DNA of 64,000 nucleotides from Burkholderia latens (GCF_902499045.1 NZ_CABVPL010000014.1:1-64000), one strand, 5' to 3'; counted from the stretch's first letter, positions 9,952-22,565 are shown. Translations and numbers: made by a program. Notes: generated from the sequence alone by a model not told the origin.

Positions 9952-9966
9952 TGTAGATTTTCTACA
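9952..9966. promoter_or_regulatory. Candidate HexR operator on the hexR side
   Basis: TGTAGATTTTCTACA is a perfect palindrome of the HexR type, 52 bases before the hexR start. With the edd-side site it predicts coordinate repression of edd-eda and autoregulation of hexR. A weaker half-similar element, CTAGTAAAAACCCTAG, lies at 9884-9899. Confidence 0.8.
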
Positions 9967-10018
9967 ATTCGATTGCGATACACTCGCTCATCCGAACCCG
10001 ATTTCCATCCGCCGCCCC

Positions 10019-10867
10019 ATGCTGCCTCGCATTGAAGCGATCCGCGCCGACCTGCGCCCGTCCGAGCGCAAGCTCGCCGACTACATCCTCGCCGCGCCGC
10101 GCGAGGTGCTCGACCTCGCGATGACCGAGCTGTCGACTCGCGCGGGCGTCAGCCAGCCGACCATCGCACGCTTCTGCCAAGCGCTCGGCTGCAGCGGCTT
10201 TCGCGAATTCAAGATCCGGCTCGCGCAGAGCGTCGCGCCGGGCGTGTCGTCGGTGTACCGCGACGTCGAGCCCGACGAACCGGCGCCCGGCATCATCGGC
10301 AAGGTGTTCGACCGGACGATCGGCGCGCTGATCGAGGTGCGCAACAGCCTGTCGGCCGGCAGCGTCGCCGAAGCGATCGCGCTGCTGTCGAACGCGTCGC
10401 GCATCGAGTTCTACGGCGCCGGCGGCTCGGGCATCGCCGCGCAGGACATCCAGCACAAGTTCTTCCGGCTCGGTGTGCCGAGCGTCGCGTATTCGGATCC
10501 GCACACGTTCTCGATGTCGTCGGCGCTGCTCGGGCCGCACGACGTCGTCGTCGCGATCTCGAACACCGGCCGCACGCGCGACATCGTCGATGCCGCGCGC
10601 TCCGCGCTCGCGTGCGGCGCGAAGGTCGTCGCGATCACGCAGAGCCATTCGCCGCTCGCGAAGCTCGCGACGGTGAGCCTCGCGTCGAACGTGGCGGAGG
10701 AAACCGACGTGTTCTCGCCGATGACGTCGCGGATGTCGCATCTCGCGATCGGCGACATCCTCGCGGTCGGCGTCGCGCTGTCGCGGGGGCCGGCGCTGAT
10801 GGAGCGCGTCGGCCGCGCGAAGGAAGCGATCACGCGGCGCCGGATCGACGAGCCGGTGAAGGAGTGA
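10019..10867 (+). CDS. hexR: RpiR-family regulator HexR
   Basis: HexR represses central sugar catabolism genes and responds to KDPG. The 282-residue protein has an N-terminal RpiR helix-turn-helix (residues about 30-60, STRAGVSQPTIARFCQALGC) and a C-terminal SIS sugar-phosphate domain (about 125-260) with EFYGAGGSGIAAQD and AISNTGRTRDIVDAA. It is divergent from edd, and palindromes with the HexR consensus lie on both sides of the shared region. A hairpin follows the gene. Confidence 0.95.
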   Translation: MLPRIEAIRADLRPSERKLADYILAAPREVLDLAMTELSTRAGVSQPTIARFCQALGCSGFREFKIRLAQSVAPGVSSVYRDVEPDEPAPGIIGKVFDRTIGALIEVRNSLSAGSVAEAIALLSNASRIEFYGAGGSGIAAQDIQHKFFRLGVPSVAYSDPHTFSMSSALLGPHDVVVAISNTGRTRDIVDAARSALACGAKVVAITQSHSPLAKLATVSLASNVAEETDVFSPMTSRMSHLAIGDILAVGVALSRGPALMERVGRAKEAITRRRIDEPVKE

Positions 10868-10897
10868 GCCGGAGCAGGACGCCGCGCGTAAACGAAC

Positions 10898-10921
10898 GAC
10901 GGCGCCCCGAGGGGCGCCGTC
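10898..10921. terminator. Hairpin between convergent hexR and hemJ-like genes
   Basis: GACGGCGCCCC pairs perfectly with GGGGCGCCGTC with a two-base loop. There is no T-run, but its position 30 bases after the hexR stop supports a transcription end. Confidence 0.7.
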
Positions 10922-10955
10922 GCGCATCGATCGCCGGCAGTGCGGTGCCGCGGAC

Positions 10956-11378
10956 TCAGAACGGCTTGATCACGACCAGCGCGACCGCCGCCAGCATGCC
11001 GAGCACGGGCAGCTCGTTGAATACGCGATACCACTTGTCGGTGCGACGGTTCTCGCCGCGCTCGAACACCCGCAGCAGGTGCCCGCAATACGCGTGGTAG
11101 ATGACGAGCAGCAGCACCACCGTCACCTTCGCGTGGATCCACCCCTGCCCCTGGCCGATGCCGATCACGAGCCAGAGCCACAGCCCGCACGCGAGTGCCG
11201 GCACCGCGATCATCGTCATGAAGCGGAACAGCTTGCGTGCCATCAGCAGCAGCCGGCGCACCGCGGCGGGATCGGTTTCCATGGCCAGGTTCACGTAGAT
11301 GCGCGGCAGGTAGAACAGCCCCGCGAACCACGCGGCGATCAGAACGATGTGGAACGTCTTGACCCAGAGCATTGCCAT
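10956..11378 (-). CDS. hemJ: HemJ-like protoporphyrinogen IX oxidase (CopD-superfamily membrane protein)
   Basis: The 140-residue protein has four hydrophobic segments. It matches the UPF0093/HemJ family, which oxidises protoporphyrinogen IX in the inner membrane: VKTFHIVLIAAWFAGLFYLP at residues 6-25 carries the conserved histidine, and HAKVTVVLLLVIYHAYCG carries the conserved lysine. Many genomes label such genes only as CopD family. The start at 11378 lies 17 bases after proA, so the two are probably cotranscribed. Assignment to HemJ rather than another CopD relative rests on length and the FHxxxxAAWFAGLFYLPR signature. Confidence 0.8.
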   Translation of the reverse strand: MAMLWVKTFHIVLIAAWFAGLFYLPRIYVNLAMETDPAAVRRLLLMARKLFRFMTMIAVPALACGLWLWLVIGIGQGQGWIHAKVTVVLLLVIYHAYCGHLLRVFERGENRRTDKWYRVFNELPVLGMLAAVALVVIKPF

Positions 11379-11395
11379 CGATTGTGCGCCTCGTT

Positions 11396-12667
11396 TTATT
11401 GACGGCCTTCGCCGTGACCGAGCACCACGTACTTCAGCGACGTGAGCCCTTCCAGGCCGACCGGGCCGCGTGCGTGCAGCTTGTCGTTCGAGATGCCGAT
11501 TTCCGCGCCGAGGCCGAACTCGAAGCCGTCCGCGAAGCGCGTCGACGCGTTGACCATCACGCTCGCCGAATCGACTTCGCGCAGGAAGCGCATCGCGCGA
11601 TCGTGATCCTCGGTGACGATCGCATCGGTGTGATGCGAGCCGTAATGGTTGATGTGCTCGATCGCCGCATCCAGGCCGTCGACGACCTTGATCGCGAGCA
11701 CCGGCGCGAGATATTCGGTGTGCCAGTCTTCCTCGGTCGCATCGACGAGCGGGCCGATGCCTGCGTCGGCGAGCACCGTGCGCGCGGCCGCATCGACGCG
11801 CAGTTCGACCTGCTTGTCGCGATACAGCTTGCCGAGCGGCGGCAGCAGCTTCGCCGCGATGCCGCTCGACACGAGCAGCGTCTCCATCGTGTTGCAGGTG
11901 CCGTAGCGGTGCGTCTTCGCGTTGTCGCACACGGTCAGCGCCTTGTTCAGATCCGCACGATCGTCGACATACACGTGGCAGATGCCGTCGAGGTGCTTGA
12001 TCATCGGCACGCGGGCCTCGTTGATCAGCCGCTCGATCAGGCTCTTGCCGCCGCGCGGCACGATCACGTCGATATATTCGGTCATCGTGATCAGCTTGCC
12101 GACCGCCGCGCGATCGGCCGTCGCGACGACCTGCACCGCGTCCTGCGGCAGGCCGGCCGCTTCGAGCCCTTCGCCGATCAGCTTCGCGAGCGCCGCGTTC
12201 GATTCGAGCGCCTCGGAGCCGCCGCGCAGGATCGTCGCATTGCCCGACTTCAGGCACAGCGCGGCCGCGTCGATCGTCACGTTCGGGCGCGATTCGTAGA
12301 TGATCCCGATCACGCCGAGCGGCACGCGCATCTGGCCGACCTGGATCCCGCTCGGGCGGTACTTCAGGTTGCCGATCTCGCCGATCGGATCGGCGAGCGA
12401 CGCGACCTGACGCAGGCCTTCGACCATCGTGTTCAGCGCCTTGTCGGACAGCGTCAGGCGGTCGACGAACGCCGCATCAAGCCCCTTTTCGCGGGCGCGG
12501 GCGACGTCGCGCGCATTCGCATCCTTCAGCGCCTGCGCGTCGCGCTCGATCGCGCGGGCGACCGCGTCGAGCGCCGCGTTCTTCGCGGCCGTGCTGGCGC
12601 GCGCCATCGCGCGGGAAGCGTGCCGGGCGCGGCGGCCCAGGTCCGTCATGTACTGATCGATATCCAT
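11396..12667 (-). CDS. proA: Gamma-glutamyl phosphate reductase
   Basis: ProA reduces gamma-glutamyl phosphate to glutamate-5-semialdehyde in proline synthesis. The 423-residue length fits. The aldehyde-dehydrogenase-fold motifs are visible: [27 protein letters not shown], and the catalytic cysteine segment [15 protein letters not shown] near residue 255. The start at 12667 ([11 protein letters not shown]) is preferred over the longer frame to 12733. proB is not adjacent. hemJ follows after 17 bases, and holA lies upstream across a 168-base gap. Confidence 0.97.
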   Translation of the reverse strand: MDIDQYMTDLGRRARHASRAMARASTAAKNAALDAVARAIERDAQALKDANARDVARAREKGLDAAFVDRLTLSDKALNTMVEGLRQVASLADPIGEIGNLKYRPSGIQVGQMRVPLGVIGIIYESRPNVTIDAAALCLKSGNATILRGGSEALESNAALAKLIGEGLEAAGLPQDAVQVVATADRAAVGKLITMTEYIDVIVPRGGKSLIERLINEARVPMIKHLDGICHVYVDDRADLNKALTVCDNAKTHRYGTCNTMETLLVSSGIAAKLLPPLGKLYRDKQVELRVDAAARTVLADAGIGPLVDATEEDWHTEYLAPVLAIKVVDGLDAAIEHINHYGSHHTDAIVTEDHDRAMRFLREVDSASVMVNASTRFADGFEFGLGAEIGISNDKLHARGPVGLEGLTSLKYVVLGHGEGRQ

Positions 12668-12835
12668 CGTGTGACTCGAGAAGCAAGCCGCGGCGCGCGG
12701 CGTGAATTCGTGGGGAAGCGGGGGGACGGCCATCCGGGGACGGCCTTCCGGCGGCGCCGCGACAGGCAGGCCGCGCCGGCCATCGAAGCATTGTAAGCGG
12801 GTTGCGATGCGTGCGCTGAAGCGCCCGGACGAGGC

Positions 12836-13930
12836 TTAACGCCGCACGCGACCCGCGGTCGGCGGTCGCTCGCCGCGCTCGCCGGCGACCGTCATCGCGA
12901 GCTGGAACAGGCCGTCCCACGGATCGGGCGGCGGATCGTCCTGCGTGCGCCGGCCCGGCGTGACGGCCGACAGCCCCTTCACCTGCCGGTCGAGCTTCGC
13001 GGCGAACGCGAGCGCCTTTTCGAGCACGGCTTCCGACACGCGATTCAGCGCGGGACCGATCAGCCGCTCGCGCGGCCCCCATACGCGGTTCTCGCGCAGC
13101 AGCGTCGCGAGCGGCTTGCCGGCCGTCGTGCCGCGCTTGATCCGCAGCAGCGTGCGCAATTCCTCGACGACGGCCCACATCACGAGCACGATCGCCTCGC
13201 CCTCGCCCTTCAGCCCGTCGATCATCCGCGCGAGCCGCGCGGCGTCGCCCGCGAGCATCGCCTCGTTCAGCTTGAACACGTCGTAGCGCGCGACGTTCAG
13301 CACCGCATCGTGCACCTGCTCGAACGACAGCGCGCCCTGCGGATACAGCAGCCCGAGCTTCTGGATTTCCTGGTGCGCGGCGAGCAGGTTGCCCTCGACG
13401 CGCTCCGCGATGAACTGCAGTGCACGGCGGCCATCCTCGCCGGGCGCGACGCGCTGGCCCTGCATCGACAGACGCTGGCCGATCCAGTTCGGCAGCTGCG
13501 CACGGTCGACCGGATCGATCTTCAGCGCGACGCCGCCGTTCTGCAGCGCGGTGAACCATGCGGATTTCTGCGTCGCCGCGTCGAGGCGAGGCAGCGTGAC
13601 CAGCATCAGCGCGTCCGGATTGGGCGCGGCCGCGAGCGTCTTCAGCGCGTCCGCGCCTTCCTTGCCCGGCTTGCCCGACGGAATGCGCAGCTCGATCAGC
13701 TGACGCTCGCCGAACAGCGACATCGCCTGCGTCGCGCCGAGCAGCACGCTCCAGTCGAAGCCGCGCTCGACCGTATGCACCGAACGCTCGGTGAAGCCGG
13801 CCGCACGCGCGGCCGCACGAATGCGGTCGCACGCTTCCTGCGCGAGCAGCGGCTCGTCGCCGTACACGGTGTAGAGCTGGGCCATCCCCTTCGCGAGGTG
13901 CGGCTCCAGCGCATCAAGTCGCAATTGCAT
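12836..13930 (-). CDS. holA: DNA polymerase III subunit delta
   Basis: HolA is the clamp-loader wrench that opens the beta clamp. The 364-residue protein has the expected N-terminal AAA+-like region (VYGDEPLLAQEACDRIR, residues 22-38) and helical C-terminal collar domain (LKRG-type segment near TLLRIKRGTTAGKPL). It follows lptE by 18 bases in the conserved leuS-lptE-holA order of proteobacteria, a strong supporting context. Confidence 0.95.
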   Translation of the reverse strand: MQLRLDALEPHLAKGMAQLYTVYGDEPLLAQEACDRIRAAARAAGFTERSVHTVERGFDWSVLLGATQAMSLFGERQLIELRIPSGKPGKEGADALKTLAAAPNPDALMLVTLPRLDAATQKSAWFTALQNGGVALKIDPVDRAQLPNWIGQRLSMQGQRVAPGEDGRRALQFIAERVEGNLLAAHQEIQKLGLLYPQGALSFEQVHDAVLNVARYDVFKLNEAMLAGDAARLARMIDGLKGEGEAIVLVMWAVVEELRTLLRIKRGTTAGKPLATLLRENRVWGPRERLIGPALNRVSEAVLEKALAFAAKLDRQVKGLSAVTPGRRTQDDPPPDPWDGLFQLAMTVAGERGERPPTAGRVRR

Positions 13931-13948
13931 CGGTGCGTGCGCCCGCGA

Positions 13949-14503
13949 TCACAGCGGCGGCGGCGGCAGCGGCGCGCGCGGCGCGACACCCGGCACCACG
14001 TCCTCCGGCGCCGGCGTCAGCGAGTGGACGATCGCGAGACGCCGCATCAGCTGGTCGACCGCGTCGTTCTGCATATCGGCGTACAGGATGTCGGCTTCCT
14101 GCGCCTTCGCGTTCGTGTACTGGTCGCTGTACGTCATCGCGCGGTTAAGCGCGATCGCGCTCGGCGGGATCAGCACGGTGCCGTCCTTGCTCGTCAGCGT
14201 GTAGTTCAGCGTGTAAAACAGCGCATATTCCTGCGCGGAGCCGTACTTGTTGAGCGTCAGCGTGTTCTGCCCGCGCGAGTCCCACATGCGCAGCACGGCG
14301 TCGGCGTCATCCGCCGACTTGACGATCTTCGTGTCGCTGCCGGCCTCGACCAGGCGCTCCAGGCGCGCCGCGACGGGCGCCGGCGCACCGGCGATCAGCA
14401 GGTGCTTGAACGCGTAGTTCTGCTGGCCGCGCAACTGGAAACCGCATGCCGACAGCGCGAACGCGCTGCCGGCGGCGAGCATCAAAAACGATCTGCGGAT
14501 CAC
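13949..14503 (-). CDS. lptE: LPS-assembly lipoprotein LptE
   Basis: LptE plugs the LptD outer-membrane barrel and helps deliver lipopolysaccharide. The 184-residue product starts with a lipoprotein signal whose lipobox is LSAC, with the acylated Cys at residue 20, then GFQLRGQ, the typical LptE start. The initiator is GTG at 14503, supported by AGGAG 7-8 bases upstream; there is no in-frame ATG before the signal core. The C-terminal tail is proline-rich. It sits between leuS and holA as in other proteobacteria. Confidence 0.92.
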   Translation of the reverse strand: MIRRSFLMLAAGSAFALSACGFQLRGQQNYAFKHLLIAGAPAPVAARLERLVEAGSDTKIVKSADDADAVLRMWDSRGQNTLTLNKYGSAQEYALFYTLNYTLTSKDGTVLIPPSAIALNRAMTYSDQYTNAKAQEADILYADMQNDAVDQLMRRLAIVHSLTPAPEDVVPGVAPRAPLPPPPL

Positions 14504-14541
14504 CTTCGCTCCTTCTGTGTGCGCCCGACGGCCGGCGGCCG

Positions 14542-17415
<2,874 letters not shown>

Positions 17416-17871
17416 TCAGGGTTTCGCGCCCGCGGCGGCCGGCGTCGCGGCGCCCGCCGGCGGCACGTCGGTGACGAAGCCGATCCGCGTCAGGCCGGCG
17501 GCCTGCGCGGCGCCCATCACCTGCGCGATCACGTCGTAGCGGGTCGCGCGCGACGCGCGCAGCCGCAGCTCCGGCGGCGCCGCGCCGGCGGCCACGGCCT
17601 TGAAGCGCGCGGGCAACGCGTCGAGCGCGACGGGCGTATCGTCCCAGTACAGCTTGCCGGCATCGTCGATCGACAGCGTGACCGACTGCGGCGTGTCGCG
17701 CGCGACGCTCGCCGCGACCTTCGGCAGGTCGAGCCGGATCGCGTGCGTCATCAGCGGCGCGGTGATGATGAAGATCACGAGCAGCACGAGCATCACGTCG
17801 ATCAGCGGCGTCATGTTGATCTCCGCCATCGGCGCGGACGTCTTGTGGTGCTCCAGTCCGCCGAATGCCAT
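17416..17871 (-). CDS. exbD: ExbD/TolR-family biopolymer transport protein
   Basis: The 151-residue protein has a short cytoplasmic N-terminus and a single membrane helix, TPLIDVMLVLLVIFIITAP (residues 21-39). The helix contains the proton-path aspartate Asp25, and a periplasmic domain follows. With the ExbB-like protein encoded 22 bases upstream it forms a proton channel that energises an outer-membrane process, normally TonB-dependent uptake. No tonB is adjacent, so partner choice (TonB or Tol-like) is not settled by context. The C-terminus is alanine/proline-rich. Confidence 0.88.
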   Translation of the reverse strand: MAFGGLEHHKTSAPMAEINMTPLIDVMLVLLVIFIITAPLMTHAIRLDLPKVAASVARDTPQSVTLSIDDAGKLYWDDTPVALDALPARFKAVAAGAAPPELRLRASRATRYDVIAQVMGAAQAAGLTRIGFVTDVPPAGAATPAAAGAKP

Positions 17872-17893
17872 GATCGTTCCTCCCGGCCGTGAG

Positions 17894-18562
17894 TCAGGCG
17901 CCCTGCGCGCACACGAACACGTGCAGGTCGCGCGCGAAGCCGTCGAGTTCCTCGGCGAGCTGGCGCACGAGCCGCCCGAGGATGTTGTACGCGAGCACCG
18001 CCGGAATCGCGACGACGAGCCCGAACGCGGTCATGATCAGCGCCTCGCCGACCGGCCCCGCGACGTTCTCGATCTGCGCCTGCCCGCTCGCGGCGATGCT
18101 GCCGAGCGCATGGTAGATGCCCCACACGGTGCCGAGCAGCCCGACGAACGGCGCGGTGCTGCCGATCGACGCGAGCAGCACCTGGCCGAACTCGAGACGC
18201 CGCTGCGAGCGCAGCATCGCATGGCGCAGCGCGCGCAGCACGCGTTCGCTGCGCTCGACGCGCGCGGCGAGCGCGGCCGGATCGTGCGCGTCGGCCGCGT
18301 CACGCGCGGCTTCGGCGAGCGGCACGAACACGCGCTCGCGGTCGGCGCCGGCGAGCGCGTCGATGCCCGCGTCGAGCGACGCGGCGCGCCAGAACGCAGC
18401 GAGCGCGCGCGGCCCCTGCCGCTTCGCGCGGACCAGGAGCCAGGCTTTCATCAGGAGGAAGCACCAGCTGGCGACGGACATCGCCAGCAGCAGGTACGCG
18501 ACCGCATGCGTGATCGCATCGCCGCTTTCGAGGTAGTGGACAACGCCGGTGGGAATGGCCAT
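17894..18562 (-). CDS. exbB: MotA/TolQ/ExbB proton channel family protein
   Basis: The 222-residue protein has an N-terminal membrane helix (VAYLLLAMSVASWCFLLM). Two C-terminal helices follow, around STAPFVGLLGTVWGIYHAL and GEALIMTAFGLVVAIPAVLA, the hallmark of the ExbB/TolQ family. The start at 18562 (MAIPTGVVHY) is used because the upstream extension is arginine-rich out-of-family sequence. It is cotranscribed with exbD and follows dapB by 19 bases. Confidence 0.9.
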   Translation of the reverse strand: MAIPTGVVHYLESGDAITHAVAYLLLAMSVASWCFLLMKAWLLVRAKRQGPRALAAFWRAASLDAGIDALAGADRERVFVPLAEAARDAADAHDPAALAARVERSERVLRALRHAMLRSQRRLEFGQVLLASIGSTAPFVGLLGTVWGIYHALGSIAASGQAQIENVAGPVGEALIMTAFGLVVAIPAVLAYNILGRLVRQLAEELDGFARDLHVFVCAQGA

Positions 18563-18581
18563 CGGAGTTTCCCCGTGAGGG

Positions 18582-19379
18582 TCAGCGCAGGCCGAGCACG
18601 TCCTGCATGTCGAACAGGCCGGCGCCGCGCGCCGACAGGAAGCGGACCGCCCGCAGCGCGCCCTGCGCATACGACACGCGGCTCGACGACTTGTGCGTGA
18701 TCTCGATCCGCTCGCCGATCCCGGCGAACAGCACCGTGTGGTCGCCGACGATGTCACCGCCGCGCACCGCCGCAAAGCCGATCGTCGACGGATCGCGTTC
18801 GCCGGTCACGCCGTGGCGGCCGTACACCGCGCAGTCGTCGAGCGAGCGCCCGAGCGCGCCGGCCACGGCCTCGCCCATCATCAGCGCGGTGCCCGACGGC
18901 GCGTCGACCTTGTGACGGTGATGCGCCTCGATGATCTCGATGTCGTAGCCGTGCGAGAAATGCTTCGCCGCGAATTCGAGCAGCTTCAGCGTGACGTTCA
19001 CGCCGACGCTCATGTTCGCCGCGAACACGATGCCGATCCTGCCTGCCGCGGCCTGCAGCTCCGCCTTCTGCTCGGCGGTGAAGCCGGTCGTGCCGATCAC
19101 GAGCTTCACGTCGTGGCGCAGCGCGGCCGCGACGTGCGCGACCGTGCCTTCCGGCCGCGTGAAGTCGATCAGGTAGTCGGCCTGCGCGAACACGGCATCG
19201 ATGTCGTCGGTCAGCTTGATCCCGGTTTCCTTGCCGAGGAACGCGCCGGCGTCCTGGCCGAGGAACGGCGAACCGGCACGGTCGAGCGCGCCGACGAGCT
19301 GCGCGTCGGAATCGTTGAGAACGGCTTCGATCAGCATCCGGCCCATACGGCCCGATGCACCGGCAATCGCAATCTTCAT
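18582..19379 (-). CDS. dapB: 4-hydroxy-tetrahydrodipicolinate reductase
   Basis: DapB reduces the dihydrodipicolinate precursor in the diaminopimelate/lysine pathway. The 265-residue length is standard. GASGRMG near residues 7-13 binds the nicotinamide cofactor; [14 protein letters not shown] near residue 155 contains the catalytic His and Lys. It lies between bamE (65 bases upstream) and exbB (19 bases downstream) on the same strand. Confidence 0.97.
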   Translation of the reverse strand: MKIAIAGASGRMGRMLIEAVLNDSDAQLVGALDRAGSPFLGQDAGAFLGKETGIKLTDDIDAVFAQADYLIDFTRPEGTVAHVAAALRHDVKLVIGTTGFTAEQKAELQAAAGRIGIVFAANMSVGVNVTLKLLEFAAKHFSHGYDIEIIEAHHRHKVDAPSGTALMMGEAVAGALGRSLDDCAVYGRHGVTGERDPSTIGFAAVRGGDIVGDHTVLFAGIGERIEITHKSSSRVSYAQGALRAVRFLSARGAGLFDMQDVLGLR

Positions 19380-19444
19380 GGCTTTCTACACGACAGGTCT
19401 AAAGGCGGGCGGCGCATGCCGCCCTGTTTCCGCACGCCGGCCGC

Positions 19445-20245
19445 TTACTGCGACTGCGCCGGCGCGGTGAGCGGCTGGTTCTGCAGGTTGTCCGAGCCTT
19501 GCGGGCCGACGGGCGGCGCCGCTTCGTTCGTCGCGTTCGGCTGCGGCGGACGATGGAACTGGAACTGCGGCTGGATCGCCGGCGCGGCGCCCGGCGGCTG
19601 GCCGCCCGGCACCGGCGCGCCGCCGGAAGCCTGCGCGGACGGCGTGAAGCGGCGTGACGCCGGCGCCTGCCCCGACACCTGGTTGGTCGCGCGGTTCGCC
19701 GCGCGGGCGGCCTGGGCGTTCGCATCCTGGTCGACTGCGGCGGCCGACACCTGCACGGCGGACGGGCTCGCGGCTGCAGCGGCCTGCGCGGCGCTCGCGG
19801 CAGCGGCTTCGGACGCCTTCTTCGCCGCGGCCGCGGCCTTCGCCTTCTTGCCGCCGCGATCGCCGTCGATATCGGCCAGCAGGTCGAGTTCGGACGGCAG
19901 GTTCTCGGCGCCCGTCCAGCTCGCGAGGCGATCGCCCGAGAACGTCAGCACGAGGTCGCGCTGCTGGACGACCGACGTCGAGCCGCGCTTGAAGTAAAAG
20001 AGGTAATCCCAGCGGTCGGCATGGAACATGTCCGCGAGCAGCGGCGTGCCGAGCAGCGCGCGAACCTGCTCGCGCGTCATCCCGGCCTGCAGCTGCGCGG
20101 CCTTTTCCTGCGACACGAAGTTGCCCTGCACGACGGTGATCCGATAGGGCGTGATGCTCTGCGCGATGCGCTGCGTCACGCTGTCGTACGACGAACAACC
20201 AGCCAGCGCGGCAACGGCGGCGGCAGCGATGATGGCACTCCGCAT
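19445..20245 (-). CDS. bamE: Outer-membrane assembly lipoprotein BamE (OmlA/SmpA)
   Basis: BamE is a lipoprotein of the BAM outer-membrane protein assembly complex. The lipobox is LAGC with Cys17. The BamE domain lies at about 35-125, with GMTREQVRALLGTPLLADMF and WDYLFYF as recognisable core. The 266-residue protein is more than twice the usual length because of a long Ala/Lys-rich and then Pro/Gln-rich C-terminal tail, residues about 145-266. The start at 20245 puts the signal peptide at the N-terminus. It is divergent from fur, the conserved omlA-fur arrangement. Confidence 0.92.
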   Translation of the reverse strand: MRSAIIAAAAVAALAGCSSYDSVTQRIAQSITPYRITVVQGNFVSQEKAAQLQAGMTREQVRALLGTPLLADMFHADRWDYLFYFKRGSTSVVQQRDLVLTFSGDRLASWTGAENLPSELDLLADIDGDRGGKKAKAAAAAKKASEAAAASAAQAAAAASPSAVQVSAAAVDQDANAQAARAANRATNQVSGQAPASRRFTPSAQASGGAPVPGGQPPGAAPAIQPQFQFHRPPQPNATNEAAPPVGPQGSDNLQNQPLTAPAQSQ

Positions 20246-20386
20246 GCGACTCCTCTGAAAATGCGAAAGGGATTCCGGGAACATTTCCTTCACCGTGCTG
20301 CCCGCCCCGCGGGCCGCGCGTGTTTCTGGAACGGCGAAAAGCCGGTAACATTGAAGCCCTGCATTGTACTCTAGGGATGCCTAGCC

Positions 20387-20815
20387 ATGACCAATCCGAC
20401 GGATCTCAAGAATATCGGGCTAAAGGCCACCCTACCGCGCCTCAAGATTCTCGAGATCTTCCAGCAAAGCCCGGTGCGTCACCTGACGGCCGAAGACGTC
20501 TACCGCAACCTGCTCAACGAGCAGCTGGACATCGGGCTCGCCACCGTTTACCGCGTGCTGACGCAGTTCGAGCAGGCCGGCCTGCTGTCGCGCAGCAACT
20601 TCGAATCCGGCAAGGCCGTGTTCGAACTGAACGAAGGTTCGCACCACGATCACCTCGTCTGCCTCGATTGCGGCCGCGTCGAGGAGTTCTTCGACGCCGA
20701 AATCGAAAGCCGCCAGCAGGCGATCGCGAAGGAACGCGGCTTCCGGCTTCAGGAACACTCGCTCGCGATGTACGGTTCCTGCACGACCGAGAACTGCCCG
20801 CACCGCAAGCACTGA
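20387..20815 (+). CDS. fur: Ferric uptake regulator Fur
   Basis: Fur is the iron-responsive repressor of iron-uptake genes. The 142-residue protein has the winged-helix N-terminus ([29 protein letters not shown]) and the metal sites [16 protein letters not shown] (near residues 86-101). A second cysteine pair lies in CTTENC near the C-terminus. It is divergent from bamE; the 141-base shared region contains a TACAAT -10 element on the bamE strand. A terminator follows. Confidence 0.98.
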   Translation: MTNPTDLKNIGLKATLPRLKILEIFQQSPVRHLTAEDVYRNLLNEQLDIGLATVYRVLTQFEQAGLLSRSNFESGKAVFELNEGSHHDHLVCLDCGRVEEFFDAEIESRQQAIAKERGFRLQEHSLAMYGSCTTENCPHRKH

Positions 20816-20836
20816 TCCGCGCGCTGCACACGTACG

Positions 20837-20878
20837 CACGGCCCGGCCGGCATCTCGCCGCCCGGGCCGTGTCGTTTT
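20837..20878 (+). terminator. Terminator after fur
   Basis: CACGGCCCGG pairs with CCGGGCCGTG (20862-20871), followed by TCGTTTT, between the convergent fur and allA genes. Confidence 0.8.
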
Positions 20879-20917
20879 CGGCGCACGGACAAAAGGCCCG
20901 CGGCCGCGGGCGCCGCG

Positions 20918-21442
20918 TCAGGCCACGCCCGCGCAGGCCGGCGTGAAATCGAGTGCCCACGCGCCGTCGAGCGGAATCTCGTCGCAGTTCGGCTGCGGGC
21001 CGCCGCGGTCGACGATCACGAAGTCGCTGACCGCGTCGAGCGCGAGCAGCGGATGGTGCCAGACACCCTTCGCATAATTCACGCCCTGCCAGCCCTCAGC
21101 CAGGAACGCGCGCATCGCGTCGGGCCGGAATTCGCCGGCCGGCGCGACCACGATCGCGTAGCGCGACACCGCCGCGAGCGGGATGAACGCCTGGCTGCCG
21201 TGCGGATGGCGCTCCATCAGCGTGATCGCGACCGGCAGCGCGCGCGGCTGCGCACGAAACACGCTGACGAGCGGCCGGCCGCCGTCCGCGCACACGTCGA
21301 TCGTCGCGAGATCGTGGAAGCGTTCGGTCGTGCCGCCGTTGATCGGGAAGTGCCGCGCGCCTTCGAGCGCGATCACGTCGCCGAACGGCGCGAACGCTTC
21401 GCGGGTCAGGCGCTCGACGCGCAGGATGTGGGGTCCGCTCAT
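20918..21442 (-). CDS. allA: Ureidoglycolate lyase
   Basis: AllA converts ureidoglycolate to glyoxylate and urea, the final step of allantoate breakdown by the allantoicase route. The 174-residue cupin-fold protein matches the family in length and in motifs such as [27 protein letters not shown] and [10 protein letters not shown]. The start at 21442 is 14 bases after the alc stop, so the two are cotranscribed and act in sequence. Confidence 0.93.
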   Translation of the reverse strand: MSGPHILRVERLTREAFAPFGDVIALEGARHFPINGGTTERFHDLATIDVCADGGRPLVSVFRAQPRALPVAITLMERHPHGSQAFIPLAAVSRYAIVVAPAGEFRPDAMRAFLAEGWQGVNYAKGVWHHPLLALDAVSDFVIVDRGGPQPNCDEIPLDGAWALDFTPACAGVA

Positions 21443-21456
21443 GCCGATCGCCTCCT

Positions 21457-22464
21457 TCAAGCGGGTTCGCCCCACAAGCGCAGGCGCGACACGCCGCCGT
21501 CCGGGAAGATGTTGAAGCGCACGTGCGTGACGGGGCCGAGCGCCGCGAGCTGGTCGAACGTGTGCACGTGATCCATCTGCAGCTTCTGCTCGCCGAGCAG
21601 TTCGGCCCAGAACATCGCCTGCGTGACGAGCGAGTCGTCGGTGCCGCCGGCGACCCGCGCGGCCTGCAGCGAACAGCGGTCGGGGAAGTTGCCCTTGAAG
21701 AACGCGGTATCGACCTCGACGCGCCGGATGATGCCCGGCCGCGCGAGCGCGACGATCGCCCAGTCGTTGCCGGGCTCGCGCCGGCGCCGCGTTTCCCAGC
21801 CGTCGCCCATGTTCGCGCCGCGTCCCGGCATCAGCATCTGCGATGCCGCGCCGAAGTGCTGGTTGTTCGCCGCCACCAGGTAGCCGCCGTTCTCGATTGC
21901 CGCGAGATCGACCAGTTCGCCGGCCGGCACGCGGCGCCAGTCGCGCTGCGGCTGGCCGTACACGCGCAGCCGCGCGAGCCCGCCATCCGGATACAGGTTC
22001 ACGCGCAGATGCGTGACCGGCTGCGCATCGTCGACGCTCACGTAGTGATGCGAATTGCCCTGCAGCGTCGTCGCGGGGACGATCGTGCGCCATTCGGCGT
22101 CGTCCGGCGGCGTGTCGCCGTCCACCGCGCACGCTTCGATCGACGCGGCCGGCGGGAAGTTGCCGGTGAAGTGGCTCGTATCGAGATCGACGCCGTGGAT
22201 CACGCCCGGCCGCGCGAGCCGGACCACGCAGAAGTCGTGGCCGGTCGTGCGCTTGCGGCGCGTTTCCCAGCCGTCCATCCACTTGCCGTGGTCGTCGTAC
22301 TTGCCGGGAATGAACACGGCCGGCTCGGGATTGAGCATGCGTTCCTTCGGTGCGAAGAACTCGTCGCTGGCGAACAGCGCCTGCGCGCCGAGGCGCGGGT
22401 CGGCGAGGTTCATGTAGCGCCGCGTGAAAGCCGGCGCGTTCGGATCGAGGATGGGGGCTGCCAT
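21457..22464 (-). CDS. alc: Allantoicase
   Basis: Allantoicase hydrolyses allantoate to ureidoglycolate and urea. The 335-residue product shows the expected internal duplication: [13 protein letters not shown]...[13 protein letters not shown] in the first half and [25 protein letters not shown] in the second, each followed by a D(T/V)xxFxGNFP strand. The start at 22464 ([10 protein letters not shown]) is used. It precedes allA and follows the dctA-type gene by about 100 bases on the same strand. Genes for allantoinase and urease are not in this window. Confidence 0.94.
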   Translation of the reverse strand: MAAPILDPNAPAFTRRYMNLADPRLGAQALFASDEFFAPKERMLNPEPAVFIPGKYDDHGKWMDGWETRRKRTTGHDFCVVRLARPGVIHGVDLDTSHFTGNFPPAASIEACAVDGDTPPDDAEWRTIVPATTLQGNSHHYVSVDDAQPVTHLRVNLYPDGGLARLRVYGQPQRDWRRVPAGELVDLAAIENGGYLVAANNQHFGAASQMLMPGRGANMGDGWETRRRREPGNDWAIVALARPGIIRRVEVDTAFFKGNFPDRCSLQAARVAGGTDDSLVTQAMFWAELLGEQKLQMDHVHTFDQLAALGPVTHVRFNIFPDGGVSRLRLWGEPA

Positions 22465-22565
22465 GTCGTCTCCATTTTTGGGAAGGCGCCGGCGCGGCGG
22501 CGCGCCGGTCGCAAGAAATCGTTCGCGCGGCGCGGCCAGTGCGCCGCGCCGCGCGCGAATCGCGC

